From: Periweissella fabalis
Lineage (GTDB): Bacteria > Bacillota > Bacilli > Lactobacillales > Lactobacillaceae
DNA: 64,000 nt
Direction of reading: 5' to 3'
Assembly: GCF_012396505.1 (NCBI RefSeq)
Contig: NZ_JAAXPN010000005.1
Location: 1-64,000, forward strand
This document shows positions 45,495 to 53,213 of the stretch, one piece after another. How positions within the stretch are numbered: position 1 is the stretch's first letter; every line of letters begins with the position of its first letter. The notes beneath the pieces are model-generated. The model ran no database searches. It was not told the origin of the DNA and saw only the letters and a list, made by a program, of their open reading frames with translations. Position numbers and translations under genes: made by a program.

Positions 45495-48122
45495 TTAAAG
45501 TTTTTGTTGAAGCATAAATAATTTATTTAATGCATCTAATGGCGTCATCATTGCTAGATTCATACCTTTTAACTCATCTAATACCGCTTGTTGCTTTGAA
45601 TCCGTTACCGGCTGGGCAAATAAATCAAGTTGTACCTCACTGGCTGTGACAGCTTGCTGGTTAGTAGGAATCGTTTCGTTGGCCTCGATGTTTGATTCGG
45701 TTGCTATTGTTGACGAATTTGTTTCAACTTGAATCAAACTTGCTGTACCTTGGTTTTCTAAATGATTAAGAATGACTTTAGCTCGTACTAGTAAAGCATC
45801 TGGCATCCCTGCAAGTTTAGCAACATTAATTCCATAACTTTGGTCAGCTGGGCCATCTTCCATTTTATGGACAAAAACTAAGTCACCATCTTGTTCAATG
45901 GCACCAACATGCATATTTTTCAAACCGGTTAATTCATCAGCTAATGCAGTTAATTCATGATAGTGCGTACTAAATAAGGTCTTAGCATGCACATTTTGAT
46001 GAACATATTCAATAATGGCTTGGGCAAGGGCCATCCCATCATAAGTGGCCGTTCCACGACCGAGTTCATCAAATAAAATTAATGAGCTAGGAGTAGCATG
46101 CTTTAACGCATTATTAGCTTCTCCCATTTCAACCATAAATGTCGAATCACCAGAAATTAAATCATCAGCAGCTCCTATTCGCGTAAAAATTTGATCAAAA
46201 ATTGGTAATATAGCTGCTGAAGCAGGTACAAATGAACCAATTTGTGCCAAAATAACAATTAACGCCAATTGTCGCATATAAGTCGATTTACCTGACATAT
46301 TCGGTCCAGTAATTAACATAATACTATTATCTGGGGCCATTATAATATCATTGGGCACATAGTCTTGACGACCCAAAACTTTTTCAACTACTGGGTGTCG
46401 GCCATCAATAATCTCTAAATTGGCGTCATCAGTAAACGTCGGTTGTACAAAATGATATGTTTCAGCAACAACTGCAAAACTCTGTAGTACGTCTAATTCA
46501 GCTAAAGCTTGAGCTAGAGATTGCAAACGACTAATCATTGTCTTAATAATCTCGCGAACTTCAACAAACAATTGATATTCCAACTCCGTTGACTTATCTT
46601 GAGCTTCTAAAATTAGGGCTTCACGTTCTTTTAATTCAGGCGTACTAAAGCGCTCGGCATTTGTTAGCGTTTGTTTGCGTTCATAGCGCTGAGGATCTAG
46701 CTTAGCAATATTGGCTTTGGTTACTTCAATAAAGTAACCAAACACTCGGTTATAACCAATCTTTAAGCCATTGATTCCGGTAACTTCTCGTTCGTGAGCT
46801 TCAAGCTCGGCTAACCATTGTTTCCCGTTCTTCATAACATCGCGATATTGGTCTAACTGGTCTGAATAACCATCCATGATAACACCACCCTCAGTAACTG
46901 ATAGCGGTGCTTCTTCATTGATGGCAGTTACAATTAATTCGGTTACCTCACTAACCGGATCGAGTTGTTCAACTAATGGTCCAAAAATATTGCCAGGCAA
47001 TGTTTTTAAAACCGATCGTAATTTTGGTACTTGCTGTAGACTAGTTTTTAATTGAATTAAATCCCGTCCATTAACTGAACCAAATGCCACTCGGCCAACA
47101 AGTCGTTCAAGATCATAAACCTTAACTAAGGCTTCCTGAATAGCTGTTCGTTCAAAATAATTTTCAAGTAAGCCAGCCACAATTGCTTGACGCTTAATAA
47201 TCGTACTTTGCGTTAATAAAGGTCGATCAAGCCATTGCTTTAACATTCGACCACCCATGGCTGTTTTGGTTTCATCAAGTAGCCACAGTAAAGTACCTTG
47301 CTTCTTACCAGTGCGAATGTTTTGCGTTAGTTCGAGGTTATAGCGACTATTGTGATCCATCTTCAAAAAACGCATTGGTTCATAGGCCACAAATGCTTGT
47401 AAGTGCGCCAAGGACCGTTTTTGCGTCAAAGTTAAATAGCCGACTAGATTACTAGCAACTAATTGTTGGGTAGTATCCGTTAACGTTTGCGTTAAAAAGC
47501 TCACTTCCGCTTGCGTTGGGGTATTTGGTTGTTGCGACACTAAAATCCCTAATTTAGCTAATTTTTCCGTAATGGCAGCTTCAACACTGGCATCAACGAC
47601 GACTTCTTTAGTTTGGAGATTAAGGATTTCGTTAAAGACCTCTTCGCTTTCCATTAAGGTCGTTACTTTTTCTTCACCAGTTGATAAATCAGCATAGGCT
47701 AACCCATAATGCGCTTGGGTGTGGGTTAAAGCCGTAATATAGTTATTTTCTTTAGCATCCGCTTGGGTTCCAAATTTGGTTCCGGGCGTCACTAATTGAA
47801 CCACATCACGTTTAACCATCCCTTCGGCTTGTTTTGGATCTTCCATCTGTTCAACAATGGCTACTTTATACCCTTTATCAACTAAAATATCGATATAATT
47901 TTGTGCTGCATGATGGGGCACCCCACACATTGGAATCGGATTATCCGCATTCTTATTACGCGTTGTTAATGTAAGTTCTAAAATCTGTGCTCCTTTGATC
48001 GCATCATCGTTAAATAACTCGTAAAAATCACCGAGTCGGTAAAATAAAAATGCATCTGGATATTGTGCTTTGATTGCATTATATTGCTGCATCATCGGCG
48101 TTTCTTTTGCAGTTTTTGCCAT
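45495..48122 (-). CDS. mutS: DNA mismatch repair protein MutS
   Basis: An 875-residue mismatch sensor. The mismatch-binding domain has the Phe-x-Glu type element in [10 protein letters not shown]. The ATPase has Walker [34 protein letters not shown], Walker [20 protein letters not shown] and [12 protein letters not shown] linker (about 795-850) and a final helix follow; the tail DLFAQPVT resembles a beta-clamp binding motif (QxxLF-like), which is an inference. AAGG lies upstream of the ATG. First gene of the mutS-mutL-ruvA-ruvB run. Confidence 0.97.
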   Translation of the reverse strand: MAKTAKETPMMQQYNAIKAQYPDAFLFYRLGDFYELFNDDAIKGAQILELTLTTRNKNADNPIPMCGVPHHAAQNYIDILVDKGYKVAIVEQMEDPKQAEGMVKRDVVQLVTPGTKFGTQADAKENNYITALTHTQAHYGLAYADLSTGEEKVTTLMESEEVFNEILNLQTKEVVVDASVEAAITEKLAKLGILVSQQPNTPTQAEVSFLTQTLTDTTQQLVASNLVGYLTLTQKRSLAHLQAFVAYEPMRFLKMDHNSRYNLELTQNIRTGKKQGTLLWLLDETKTAMGGRMLKQWLDRPLLTQSTIIKRQAIVAGLLENYFERTAIQEALVKVYDLERLVGRVAFGSVNGRDLIQLKTSLQQVPKLRSVLKTLPGNIFGPLVEQLDPVSEVTELIVTAINEEAPLSVTEGGVIMDGYSDQLDQYRDVMKNGKQWLAELEAHEREVTGINGLKIGYNRVFGYFIEVTKANIAKLDPQRYERKQTLTNAERFSTPELKEREALILEAQDKSTELEYQLFVEVREIIKTMISRLQSLAQALAELDVLQSFAVVAETYHFVQPTFTDDANLEIIDGRHPVVEKVLGRQDYVPNDIIMAPDNSIMLITGPNMSGKSTYMRQLALIVILAQIGSFVPASAAILPIFDQIFTRIGAADDLISGDSTFMVEMGEANNALKHATPSSLILFDELGRGTATYDGMALAQAIIEYVHQNVHAKTLFSTHYHELTALADELTGLKNMHVGAIEQDGDLVFVHKMEDGPADQSYGINVAKLAGMPDALLVRAKVILNHLENQGTASLIQVETNSSTIATESNIEANETIPTNQQAVTASEVQLDLFAQPVTDSKQQAVLDELKGMNLAMMTPLDALNKLFMLQQKL

Positions 48123-48218
48123 GCTATTTGCCCTTTTCCTTTGTTATTGTCCTTAATATTTTAGCATTTTTTAGCTTTAATAACATTACAGGGTCAAGTA
48201 AATCATCTTTTATGCTTG

Positions 48219-48234
48219 TGTTTCATGTGAAACA
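48219..48234. other. parS-like palindrome
   Basis: TGTTTCATGTGAAACA matches the Gram-positive ParB (Spo0J) site TGTTNCACGTGAAACA at 15 of 16 positions; the one change is in the central CACGTG. It lies between mutS and the downstream hypothetical gene. Chance occurrence of such a match in one 64-kb window is unlikely, but binding is not shown. Confidence 0.5.
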
Positions 48235-48249
48235 TTACCGGTTAAACAA

Positions 48250-48280
48250 CAAAAAACACCTTAGTTTTACTAAGATGTTT
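48250..48280 (-). terminator. Terminator after the membrane protein gene
   Basis: On the minus strand AAACATCTTAGT pairs with ACTAAGGTGTTT (one mismatch) around AAA, followed by TTTTTTG. Confidence 0.85.
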
Positions 48281-48311
48281 CGATCTACTATGCTTAATTA
48301 TGAACTAGTAT

Positions 48312-48779
48312 TTAAAGACGCTTTTGCGCAGCAGCTCGCTTACTTAAATGTACAAGCCGTCCGCCTAAAATTGATAATCCCATGTGTAGAGTTTGTGTCA
48401 CACTTGAAATTGAACTCATACCATGTACTAACACATGTGCAATGATTTCATTAACTGCAATCCCAATGATAAAAACTAAAATAGTCATAAATGTTCCGCG
48501 GCGCATCCACACACCAGTATTTGTATCTTGATAAATTTTTACGGTTGTCCCACGTAATACCCCAAAACCAATCCCGGTAGCACATGAAGTAATAATTGCC
48601 ATAATGGTAGCTAAGTTTAAATTCAAACTTGGTAAGGCCTTATATAAACTATATAAGCCAATCACAATAATAATAGCAATTCCTTTAAACGAATCTTTTA
48701 ATTCTTGTTCACGTAACATCCGCATCAAAATAAACAAAAAAATCAGAATTGGACCGATGTAGTCACTTAAGTTAAACAT
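48312..48779 (-). CDS. Hypothetical membrane protein, CcdC/DUF1453-like layout
   Basis: A 155-residue protein with four to five hydrophobic segments (YIGPILIFLFILMRML; GIAIIIVIGLYSLY; TIMAIITSCATGIGFGVLRG; FMTILVFIIGIAVNEIIAHVL). The middle pattern, a membrane helix, then TTVKIYQDTNTGVWMRRG and another helix, recalls the CcdC/DUF1453 family, but this is by memory of layout only. ATG 48779 has AGGGG 8 nt upstream; a GTG at 48788 overlaps it. It ends at a good terminator. Function unknown. Confidence 0.65.
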   Translation of the reverse strand: MFNLSDYIGPILIFLFILMRMLREQELKDSFKGIAIIIVIGLYSLYKALPSLNLNLATIMAIITSCATGIGFGVLRGTTVKIYQDTNTGVWMRRGTFMTILVFIIGIAVNEIIAHVLVHGMSSISSVTQTLHMGLSILGGRLVHLSKRAAAQKRL

Positions 48780-48897
48780 TTCTTTCACCCCTAATTATAT
48801 TTATTAGTTATTGTATCACTCACTGACAAGTGATGTTGAGATTACAGATAAGATGCATAAAAAACGACTTAACACGTATTTAATGCTTGGCAAAAAC

Positions 48898-48931
48898 AAA
48901 AGCTTAGTCATTGTACAACGACTAAGCTTTT
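48898..48931. terminator. Terminator after the truncated dehydrogenase copy
   Basis: A perfect 12-bp stem (AAAAGCTTAGTC / GACTAAGCTTTT) with a 10-nt loop, 22 bp past the stop of the short dehydrogenase copy. Confidence 0.92.
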
Positions 48932-48952
48932 ATAATTAAACTTGCTAGTATA

Positions 48953-49171
48953 TTACTTAATTGTCGCAATTCGCGCAGTGGCGTCTTGGTCAGAAATAGC
49001 TGCCATATCAGCCACTAATAAATCTTTATAATTTTCAATCCGTTGCTTAGCCTTAGTGATTGCGTCATCAGCAACATCATAAACCGTTACTTGTTTACCA
49101 TGGACTGCATTTTGGAGTGCAATTTGACTTCCTAAAACACCACCACCAGCTACTAATACTTTGGTTAACAC
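48953..49171 (-). pseudogene. Truncated copy of 3-hydroxyacyl-CoA dehydrogenase (NAD-binding part only)
   Basis: A 72-residue ORF that matches the first 71 residues of the gene next to it: VLVAGGGVLGSQIALQNAVHG in register, then TVYDVADDAI and NYKDLLVADM. It keeps the Rossmann GGGxxG motif but has no catalytic or C-terminal domain. Most nucleotide differences in the GGG motif region are silent. Past the stop, TATACT and AGCAAGT still match the intact gene with an 8-bp gap, so the copy was once longer. It starts with GTG behind GGGGG and ends before a good terminator, 28 nt after the full gene. It may be a decaying duplicate or a short nucleotide-binding protein. Confidence 0.7.
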
Positions 49172-49199
49172 TTTAATTCCCCCAAATTAAAAATTTATT

Positions 49200-50084
49200 T
49201 TACTTCAAAAAGTCGGCCTGTTGGAATGATGGGTTAGGATACTTGTAGAAGCCTTCGCCGGTTTCAGTTCCTAGCTTACCTTGATCAACAAATTCTTTTT
49301 GCAATTTTTCAGCAATTCCTTGTGATTCGGCATCTTGATTTGTTTTTAAAATATTACCAACCGTGCGAAGGCCCACAACATCCAAGATTCCAAAGGGACC
49401 ATATGGTGACCCGGTTGCAATCATCCACGTCTTATCAATCTTATCTGGATCAGCAATTCCGTGATACCAAAGATGCATGCCGGCACTTAAAAATGGCATC
49501 AAAATGGTATTAAGGACATAACCTGGTTGTTCTTTTTTAACTAAAATCGGCACCATGCCAATTTCTTGGGCAAACGTTTCCATTTGCGCGGGTAAATCAG
49601 CATCAGTTTTAGGTTGGGCCATGATTTCAGCAGTATTATGTGACCATACAATATTGGCAAAGTGTAAGGCGATAAATTTAGTTGGTCGATCAACAAATTC
49701 TGCAATCTTACTTGGTAATAATGATGATGAATTTGTCGCAAAGACGGTTTGTTCATCAGCTGCTTCAGACGCCTTATTCCAGAAATTTTTTTTAATCGCT
49801 AAACTTTCTGGGACCGCCTCAATTACTAAATCAATTCCTTTAAGGGCACTTGCTAAATCGGAAGTATACGTAATTTTAGCAATATCAGCTTGTGCTTGTT
49901 CATCACTAATTTCCTTAATATCGGCTACTAGTAAATCCTTAAAACTAGCGACGCGCTTTTTAGCAGCAGCGACCGCATCGTCTGAAATATCATAAACGGT
50001 GACTTCTTTACCATGTACTGCATTTTGTAAGGCAATTTGACTACCTAACACACCACCACCAGCAATTAAAACTTTTTTAAACAT
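49200..50084 (-). CDS. 3-hydroxyacyl-CoA dehydrogenase
   Basis: A 294-residue NAD-dependent enzyme of the 3-hydroxybutyryl-CoA dehydrogenase type. N-terminal Rossmann domain: KVLIAGGGVLGSQIALQN, VTVYDISDDA, and LVIEAVPESLAIKKNFW; catalytic His in FIALHFANIVW and the C-terminal dehydrogenase domain (QPGYVLNTILMPF, GSPYGPFGILDVVGL). ATG 50084 is preferred with AAAGGAG 7 nt upstream; the ATG at 50090 is too close. No beta-oxidation genes are nearby, so its substrate is uncertain. The tandem truncated copy follows. Confidence 0.87.
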   Translation of the reverse strand: MFKKVLIAGGGVLGSQIALQNAVHGKEVTVYDISDDAVAAAKKRVASFKDLLVADIKEISDEQAQADIAKITYTSDLASALKGIDLVIEAVPESLAIKKNFWNKASEAADEQTVFATNSSSLLPSKIAEFVDRPTKFIALHFANIVWSHNTAEIMAQPKTDADLPAQMETFAQEIGMVPILVKKEQPGYVLNTILMPFLSAGMHLWYHGIADPDKIDKTWMIATGSPYGPFGILDVVGLRTVGNILKTNQDAESQGIAEKLQKEFVDQGKLGTETGEGFYKYPNPSFQQADFLK

Positions 50085-50126
50085 CAGCATTCTCCTTTAA
50101 GTGAATTTAAAGTTGTAACTGCCATG

Positions 50127-50156
50127 ATGATAGCATTGTCAAATTATGAGGGTCAA
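50127..50156 (-). promoter_or_regulatory. Probable promoter of the dehydrogenase gene
   Basis: TTGACC (50156-50151), 18-bp spacer, TATCAT (50132-50127) on the minus strand, 43 bp before the start codon. Confidence 0.5.
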
Positions 50157-50203
50157 ATTATTGAACTATCACGATAACGCTTGCTAGTTTGCATTTTCCC
50201 AAC

Positions 50204-50271
50204 AAAAAATTCGTCGAGCATCTCTGCCAAACGAATTCTTTTGTTTTATCTAATTTACTGCCTATAACAGG
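50204..50271. repeat. Direct repeat, distal copy (att-like, with terminator)
   Basis: 68 bp identical to 52421-52488. It contains the last 13 nt of tRNA-Leu and the terminator that follows that tRNA (AATTCGT / ACGAATT stem, 50208-50237). Here the tRNA body is missing, so this is the distal scar of an insertion at the tRNA 3' end. It now supplies a terminator for the ABC operon. Confidence 0.92.
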
Positions 50272-50296
50272 CCTAACTCTACTTAATATCCACTAT

Positions 50297-51103
50297 TCAC
50301 CTCTCAGTAAGTGAAATATTCAATTTATTAATAATGACATTGGTAATCAAAATTGTCACTATCGTTATCATCAAAGAGATACCAATATTGAATATTGAAT
50401 ATTTTCCAAAGGCAATACTTCGGATAGCCTGTATTTGGTAAGTAAGCGGATTAACGCTAGCAACTAATTTAATTAGGAGCGGTGAATGATCAAGTGAATA
50501 AAACACCGGTGCTGCAAAAGAAAGTGGTAGTACCCCAAAAGTCATAATTAAATCTCTTGTGCGATAGTCTTTGATACCAATCGCTATTAGAACACCAAGC
50601 GAGCGCCAAAAATATAGCGACACGATTGCAAATAAAACAGCCATCACATACAGTGTTATATGCACTTTTATGCCAAAAAATACGGCGACCATAAACAAAA
50701 TTAATGTCTGACATAGCATACTAAATGCAGAAAATATTCCGCCACCGATAACATAGTACAAAGGTTTAATCCCACTTTGCAATTTAAAAGCTAATAGGCC
50801 ATATCTTTTATCTACTGTGGTTCTATAGATACTTTCACTAAAAAAATTAATTAATATATACGCAAATATCCCGAAAAACACATACGTTTTATAATCAACA
50901 TCATTGCCAAGAAAGCTAATTTTAGATATTAATGCCCCTAATCCTTGAGCTAAAAAAATGAAATACAATACTGGACTTAAGATTTGTCTAATCAACTGCG
51001 CCACGGAGGTTTTATATGCATTGAACTCTGAGATGACCATAAACTTAACTGCCGCTATCATCCCAATATGACTATTATTTCGAAAATCTTCAGCATTAAT
51101 CAT
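50297..51103 (-). CDS. ABC-2 type transporter permease
   Basis: A 268-residue membrane protein with six hydrophobic segments in the ABC-2 pattern: a cytosolic N-tail, TM1 at SPVLYFIFLAQGLGALI, then YVFFGIFAYILINFF, FSAFSMLCQTLILFMVAVFFG, LYVMAVLFAIVSLYF, LIMTFGVLPLSFAAPVFY and a last segment IFNIGISLMITIVTILITN. The family exports lipids, polysaccharides, drugs or peptides. Its ATG overlaps the ATPase stop by 4 nt (ATGA). It ends 25 bp before the distal att-like repeat. Substrate unknown. Confidence 0.85.
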   Translation of the reverse strand: MINAEDFRNNSHIGMIAAVKFMVISEFNAYKTSVAQLIRQILSPVLYFIFLAQGLGALISKISFLGNDVDYKTYVFFGIFAYILINFFSESIYRTTVDKRYGLLAFKLQSGIKPLYYVIGGGIFSAFSMLCQTLILFMVAVFFGIKVHITLYVMAVLFAIVSLYFWRSLGVLIAIGIKDYRTRDLIMTFGVLPLSFAAPVFYSLDHSPLLIKLVASVNPLTYQIQAIRSIAFGKYSIFNIGISLMITIVTILITNVIINKLNISLTER

Positions 51104-52017
51104 TTGCTCACCTTCATTTCATAATAAATATCTCGTAAACTCTTTTTCAATTCAAGAATTTCATCGACGGTTCCATACTTAATAAGTATCTTTACCGTTT
51201 CCGTAACATCCTCAGCTAATACGACAACTTTATTATTGTCTAACTTGAAATTGATGATTTGAGCAGTCAATTCATCAGTTATTTTTGGAGTATGATCACT
51301 GGTAAACACAATTGATTTATAGCCTTGGGTACTATATTTTGTAATGAAGGTTTGTAAGTCACCAAAATATAGTACTTCTCCTTTGTCGATAAATAATAAT
51401 TTATCAGCATATTTTTCTAAAATGTTGATATCATGTGAAGAAATCAGTGCTGTAACCTTAGCTTCTTGAATACTTTGTAAGAACATTTCTGCCGACTCAA
51501 CATCTAAGCCCACAGTAGGCTCATCAAGTATTAAAAATTCTGGATTATGAACAATCGCCCGCGCTAATTGTACGCGCTGTTGTTGCCCACCTGAAAGTGT
51601 TTCCGGTAATTTTTTAATAAGTTGCTGAGCATCTAAATTTACTTTTTTCAACGCTTCAGACGATAATCGCTTTGACTCCTTAATTGAGTTTCCAAATAGT
51701 AATGAACCTAGTATTACATTATCAAAAACATCACTATACCAATCCATCATCTGAATTTGAGGCGAGTATCCGATTGACGCAAACGGTTGCTTAACATCAT
51801 ATTTACTAAAACCTTTCTCAAAATATTGGACTGTCCCAGATGTTGGTTTTAAGAAACCGGTAATGTTATTCATCAACGTGGATTTACCACTACCATTTGA
51901 TCCAATTAGCGCAATAATTTCGCCAGAATTAATTGAAAAATTGATATTTTTGAGAATATCACCCTTAGATTTATCGTATCGATAGTTTAAATTGGTTACT
52001 TTTAAAATTTCGCTCAC
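51100..52017 (-). CDS. ABC transporter ATP-binding protein
   Basis: A 305-residue ATPase. Walker A IALIGSNGSGKSTLMNNI, Q-loop GYSPQIQMMDWYSDV, signature LSGGQQQRVQLARAI, Walker B FLILDEPTVGLD, H-loop LISSHDINILEKY. After the ATPase core (about 1-215) it has a 90-residue C-terminal extension (KSIVFTSDHTPKITDELTAQI, VVVLAEDVTETVKILIKYGTVDEIL) of the kind found in CcmA/NatA and drug- or bacteriocin-immunity ATPases. Start is GTG with AAAGGAG 6 nt upstream. It follows the peptide ORF by 120 nt, or 55 nt if that ORF is extended by frameshift. Confidence 0.9.
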   Translation of the reverse strand: MSEILKVTNLNYRYDKSKGDILKNINFSINSGEIIALIGSNGSGKSTLMNNITGFLKPTSGTVQYFEKGFSKYDVKQPFASIGYSPQIQMMDWYSDVFDNVILGSLLFGNSIKESKRLSSEALKKVNLDAQQLIKKLPETLSGGQQQRVQLARAIVHNPEFLILDEPTVGLDVESAEMFLQSIQEAKVTALISSHDINILEKYADKLLFIDKGEVLYFGDLQTFITKYSTQGYKSIVFTSDHTPKITDELTAQIINFKLDNNKVVVLAEDVTETVKILIKYGTVDEILELKKSLRDIYYEMKVSK

Positions 52018-52137
52018 AAAAAACTCCTTTAATTCTGTATAAAATCAATTATTTTAATATACTCATGTTTATTTACATAACTATATTTTCAAACACTGAT
52101 TTTTTCATAAAATTTTTTGTGTCGTCATTTGTTTCTT

Positions 52138-52224
52138 TTAAAATTTCTTTGAATCAACTATAAAATCATAAATAACAGACACATTCGACTGTCCATCATG
52201 AATTAATTCGTCTAAACTTCTCAT
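52138..52224 (-). CDS. Short peptide ORF upstream of the ABC transporter (possibly frameshifted)
   Basis: A 28-codon ORF (begins MRSLDELIHDGQSNV) with AAGGAG 6 nt before the ATG and a promoter with two consensus hexamers about 75 bp upstream. The peptide is acidic and not signal-like. If the A-run at 52150-52148 had one more A, the frame would continue to a stop at 52075-52073, giving 50 residues with SKEILKETNDDTKNFMKK and ending FENIVM. So it may be a frameshifted or switchable precursor. Its position suggests a peptide handled by the ABC transporter, but that is inference. I recognise no family. Confidence 0.6.
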   Translation of the reverse strand: MRSLDELIHDGQSNVSVIYDFIVDSKKF

Positions 52225-52298
52225 TGTAATCTCCTTATTTTTTAGCTTTCAAGAATGAATTTAATGAGATTTTTCACATAAATTTCTTGTTGCTAAGA

Positions 52299-52328
52299 AT
52301 TATAAAACTTTTATTATGATAATGTCAA
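52299..52328 (-). promoter_or_regulatory. Strong promoter of the peptide-ABC operon
   Basis: Consensus TTGACA (52328-52323), 18-bp spacer, consensus TATAAT (52304-52299) on the minus strand. It is the only promoter seen here with both hexamers fully consensus. Transcription would start near 52292 and give a leader of about 67 nt. Confidence 0.85.
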
Positions 52329-52420
52329 CCATTTATTATAAAAAATAAATTCGTTTAGATCTTTTTAATTCTATTTATTTCTAAAATATCCGAAAAAGTT
52401 TGTCTCATAAAAATAAAACA

Positions 52421-52488
52421 AAAAAATTCGTCGAGCATCTCTGCCAAACGAATTCTTTTGTTTTATCTAATTTACTGCCTATAACAGG
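52421..52488. repeat. Direct repeat, tRNA-proximal copy (att-like, with terminator)
   Basis: 68 bp identical to 50204-50271: 13 nt of the tRNA-Leu 3' end (52476-52488) plus the tRNA terminator (stem AATTCGT / ACGAATT, 52425-52454, T-run on the minus strand). The stretch between this repeat and the promoter at 52328 is AT-rich, with no supported gene. Confidence 0.92.
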
Positions 52489-52559
52489 AGTCGAACCTGC
52501 ACGAGGTTGCCCTCACTGCGACCTGAACGCAGCACGTCTGCCAATTCCGCCATATAGGC
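52476..52559 (-). tRNA. tRNA-Leu, anticodon CAG
   Basis: 84 nt without encoded CCA. Acceptor stem GCCTATA / TATAGGC with discriminator A; anticodon arm CTGCG-TTCAGGT-CGCAG gives anticodon CAG (reads CUG); a long variable arm (TGAGGGCAACCTCGT) as in leucine tRNAs; T-arm CAGGTTCGACTCCTG. CCA is added after transcription. Its 3' end is the insertion site of the island. Confidence 0.97.
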
Positions 52560-52579
52560 ATAGCATCACTAACTACTTA

Positions 52580-52608
52580 AGTGTACTCGTTTTTGCTATC
52601 TTTTTAAA
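52580..52608 (-). promoter_or_regulatory. Possible promoter of tRNA-Leu
   Basis: TTTAAA (52608-52603), 17-bp spacer, TACACT (52585-52580) on the minus strand, 20 bp before the tRNA 5' end. Confidence 0.42.
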
Positions 52609-52619
52609 GCTTTTAATTA

Positions 52620-53156
52620 TCATTTAATTATTTTACTAATAACGTCAGTCCCGTACTTAGTTTGCATTGCGACTAACACTTGGGCCGTTAATTGGGCATC
52701 ATCTAACGCCGCATGATCCGCCGTCATCGGTAATTTAAAATAATCGGCTAAATAGTTAACATTATATTTGGGTAAATCAGGTAATAATTTTTTAGCTAAG
52801 GTTAACGTATCAATGTATTTAAATGCTTGCAGTGGCAAATCATAAAAGTGGCAATTTGTGATAATCGCATGCTGCTCATTTTTAACGCCATGCACGACTA
52901 ATGGTAAATCACCGACAAATGCGATAATTTGTGGCCAAATCGTAGCAAAAGTTGGCGCAAATAAAACATCACTCGCGTAAATATGATGGATGTTATCTGA
53001 TGCGTAGCCGTCTAATTTAGACTCTGGATTAACTAACGTTTGCCAGTTATCTACAAGCTTTCCTCCAACGACTTTTTGCATCCCGATTTCAACAATTGAG
53101 ATGCGATCGTTCATGTGTAAACCAAATTCAAAATCTAATGCAACAAAATCTAACAT
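52620..53156 (-). CDS. 3'-5' exonuclease (DnaQ/DEDDh family)
   Basis: A 178-residue single-domain exonuclease. ExoI motif FVALDFEFG (acidic pair, with Phe-Glu in place of the usual Thr/Glu-x-Thr/Gly context), ExoII VVHGVKNEQHAII, and ExoIII DHAALDDAQLTAQVL with the catalytic His and Asp. Helicase or BRCT domains are absent, so it may act as an accessory proofreading or RNA/DNA trimming nuclease. GAGG lies 7 nt before the ATG, just after the terminator of the upstream gene. Specific substrate unknown. Confidence 0.82.
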   Translation of the reverse strand: MLDFVALDFEFGLHMNDRISIVEIGMQKVVGGKLVDNWQTLVNPESKLDGYASDNIHHIYASDVLFAPTFATIWPQIIAFVGDLPLVVHGVKNEQHAIITNCHFYDLPLQAFKYIDTLTLAKKLLPDLPKYNVNYLADYFKLPMTADHAALDDAQLTAQVLVAMQTKYGTDVISKIIK

Positions 53157-53167
53157 TTATTTTCCTC

Positions 53168-53204
53168 AAAAAAGCGGCCATGCTTTAATAGGCTTGGCCG
53201 CTTT
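53168..53204 (-). terminator. Terminator after yqeM
   Basis: AAAGCGGCCA pairs with TGGCCGCTTT around a 14-nt loop; TTTTTT follows on the minus strand. It ends the yqeG-to-yqeM cluster. Confidence 0.92.
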
Positions 53205-53213
53205 AACTTTTCC

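Larger units (their letters stand above)
50272..52488 (-). mobile_element. 2.2-kb island inserted at tRNA-Leu, ABC transporter cargo
   Basis: A segment of 2217 bp between two perfect 68-bp direct repeats, one of which contains the 3' end of an intact tRNA gene. This is the layout left by site-specific integration at a tRNA. Contents are one operon on the minus strand: consensus promoter, short peptide ORF, ABC ATPase, ABC-2 permease. No integrase, excisionase or transposase is present, so it is either a passenger moved in trans, a remnant that lost its integrase, or a recombination product. Confidence 0.75.

Noticed and set aside
50160-50190. cre-like site (AGCAAGCGTTATCG) upstream of the dehydrogenase
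   Set aside because: Only 7 of the 10 fixed positions of the CcpA consensus match, and both ends are wrong.
50297-52017. Island ABC genes as a phage or conjugative element
   Set aside because: No integrase, replication, capsid or conjugation gene lies between the repeats.
52346-52408. A 17-codon ORF (MRQTFSDILEINR...) just inside the island
   Set aside because: It has no ribosome binding site and lies upstream of the strong promoter; nothing supports translation.
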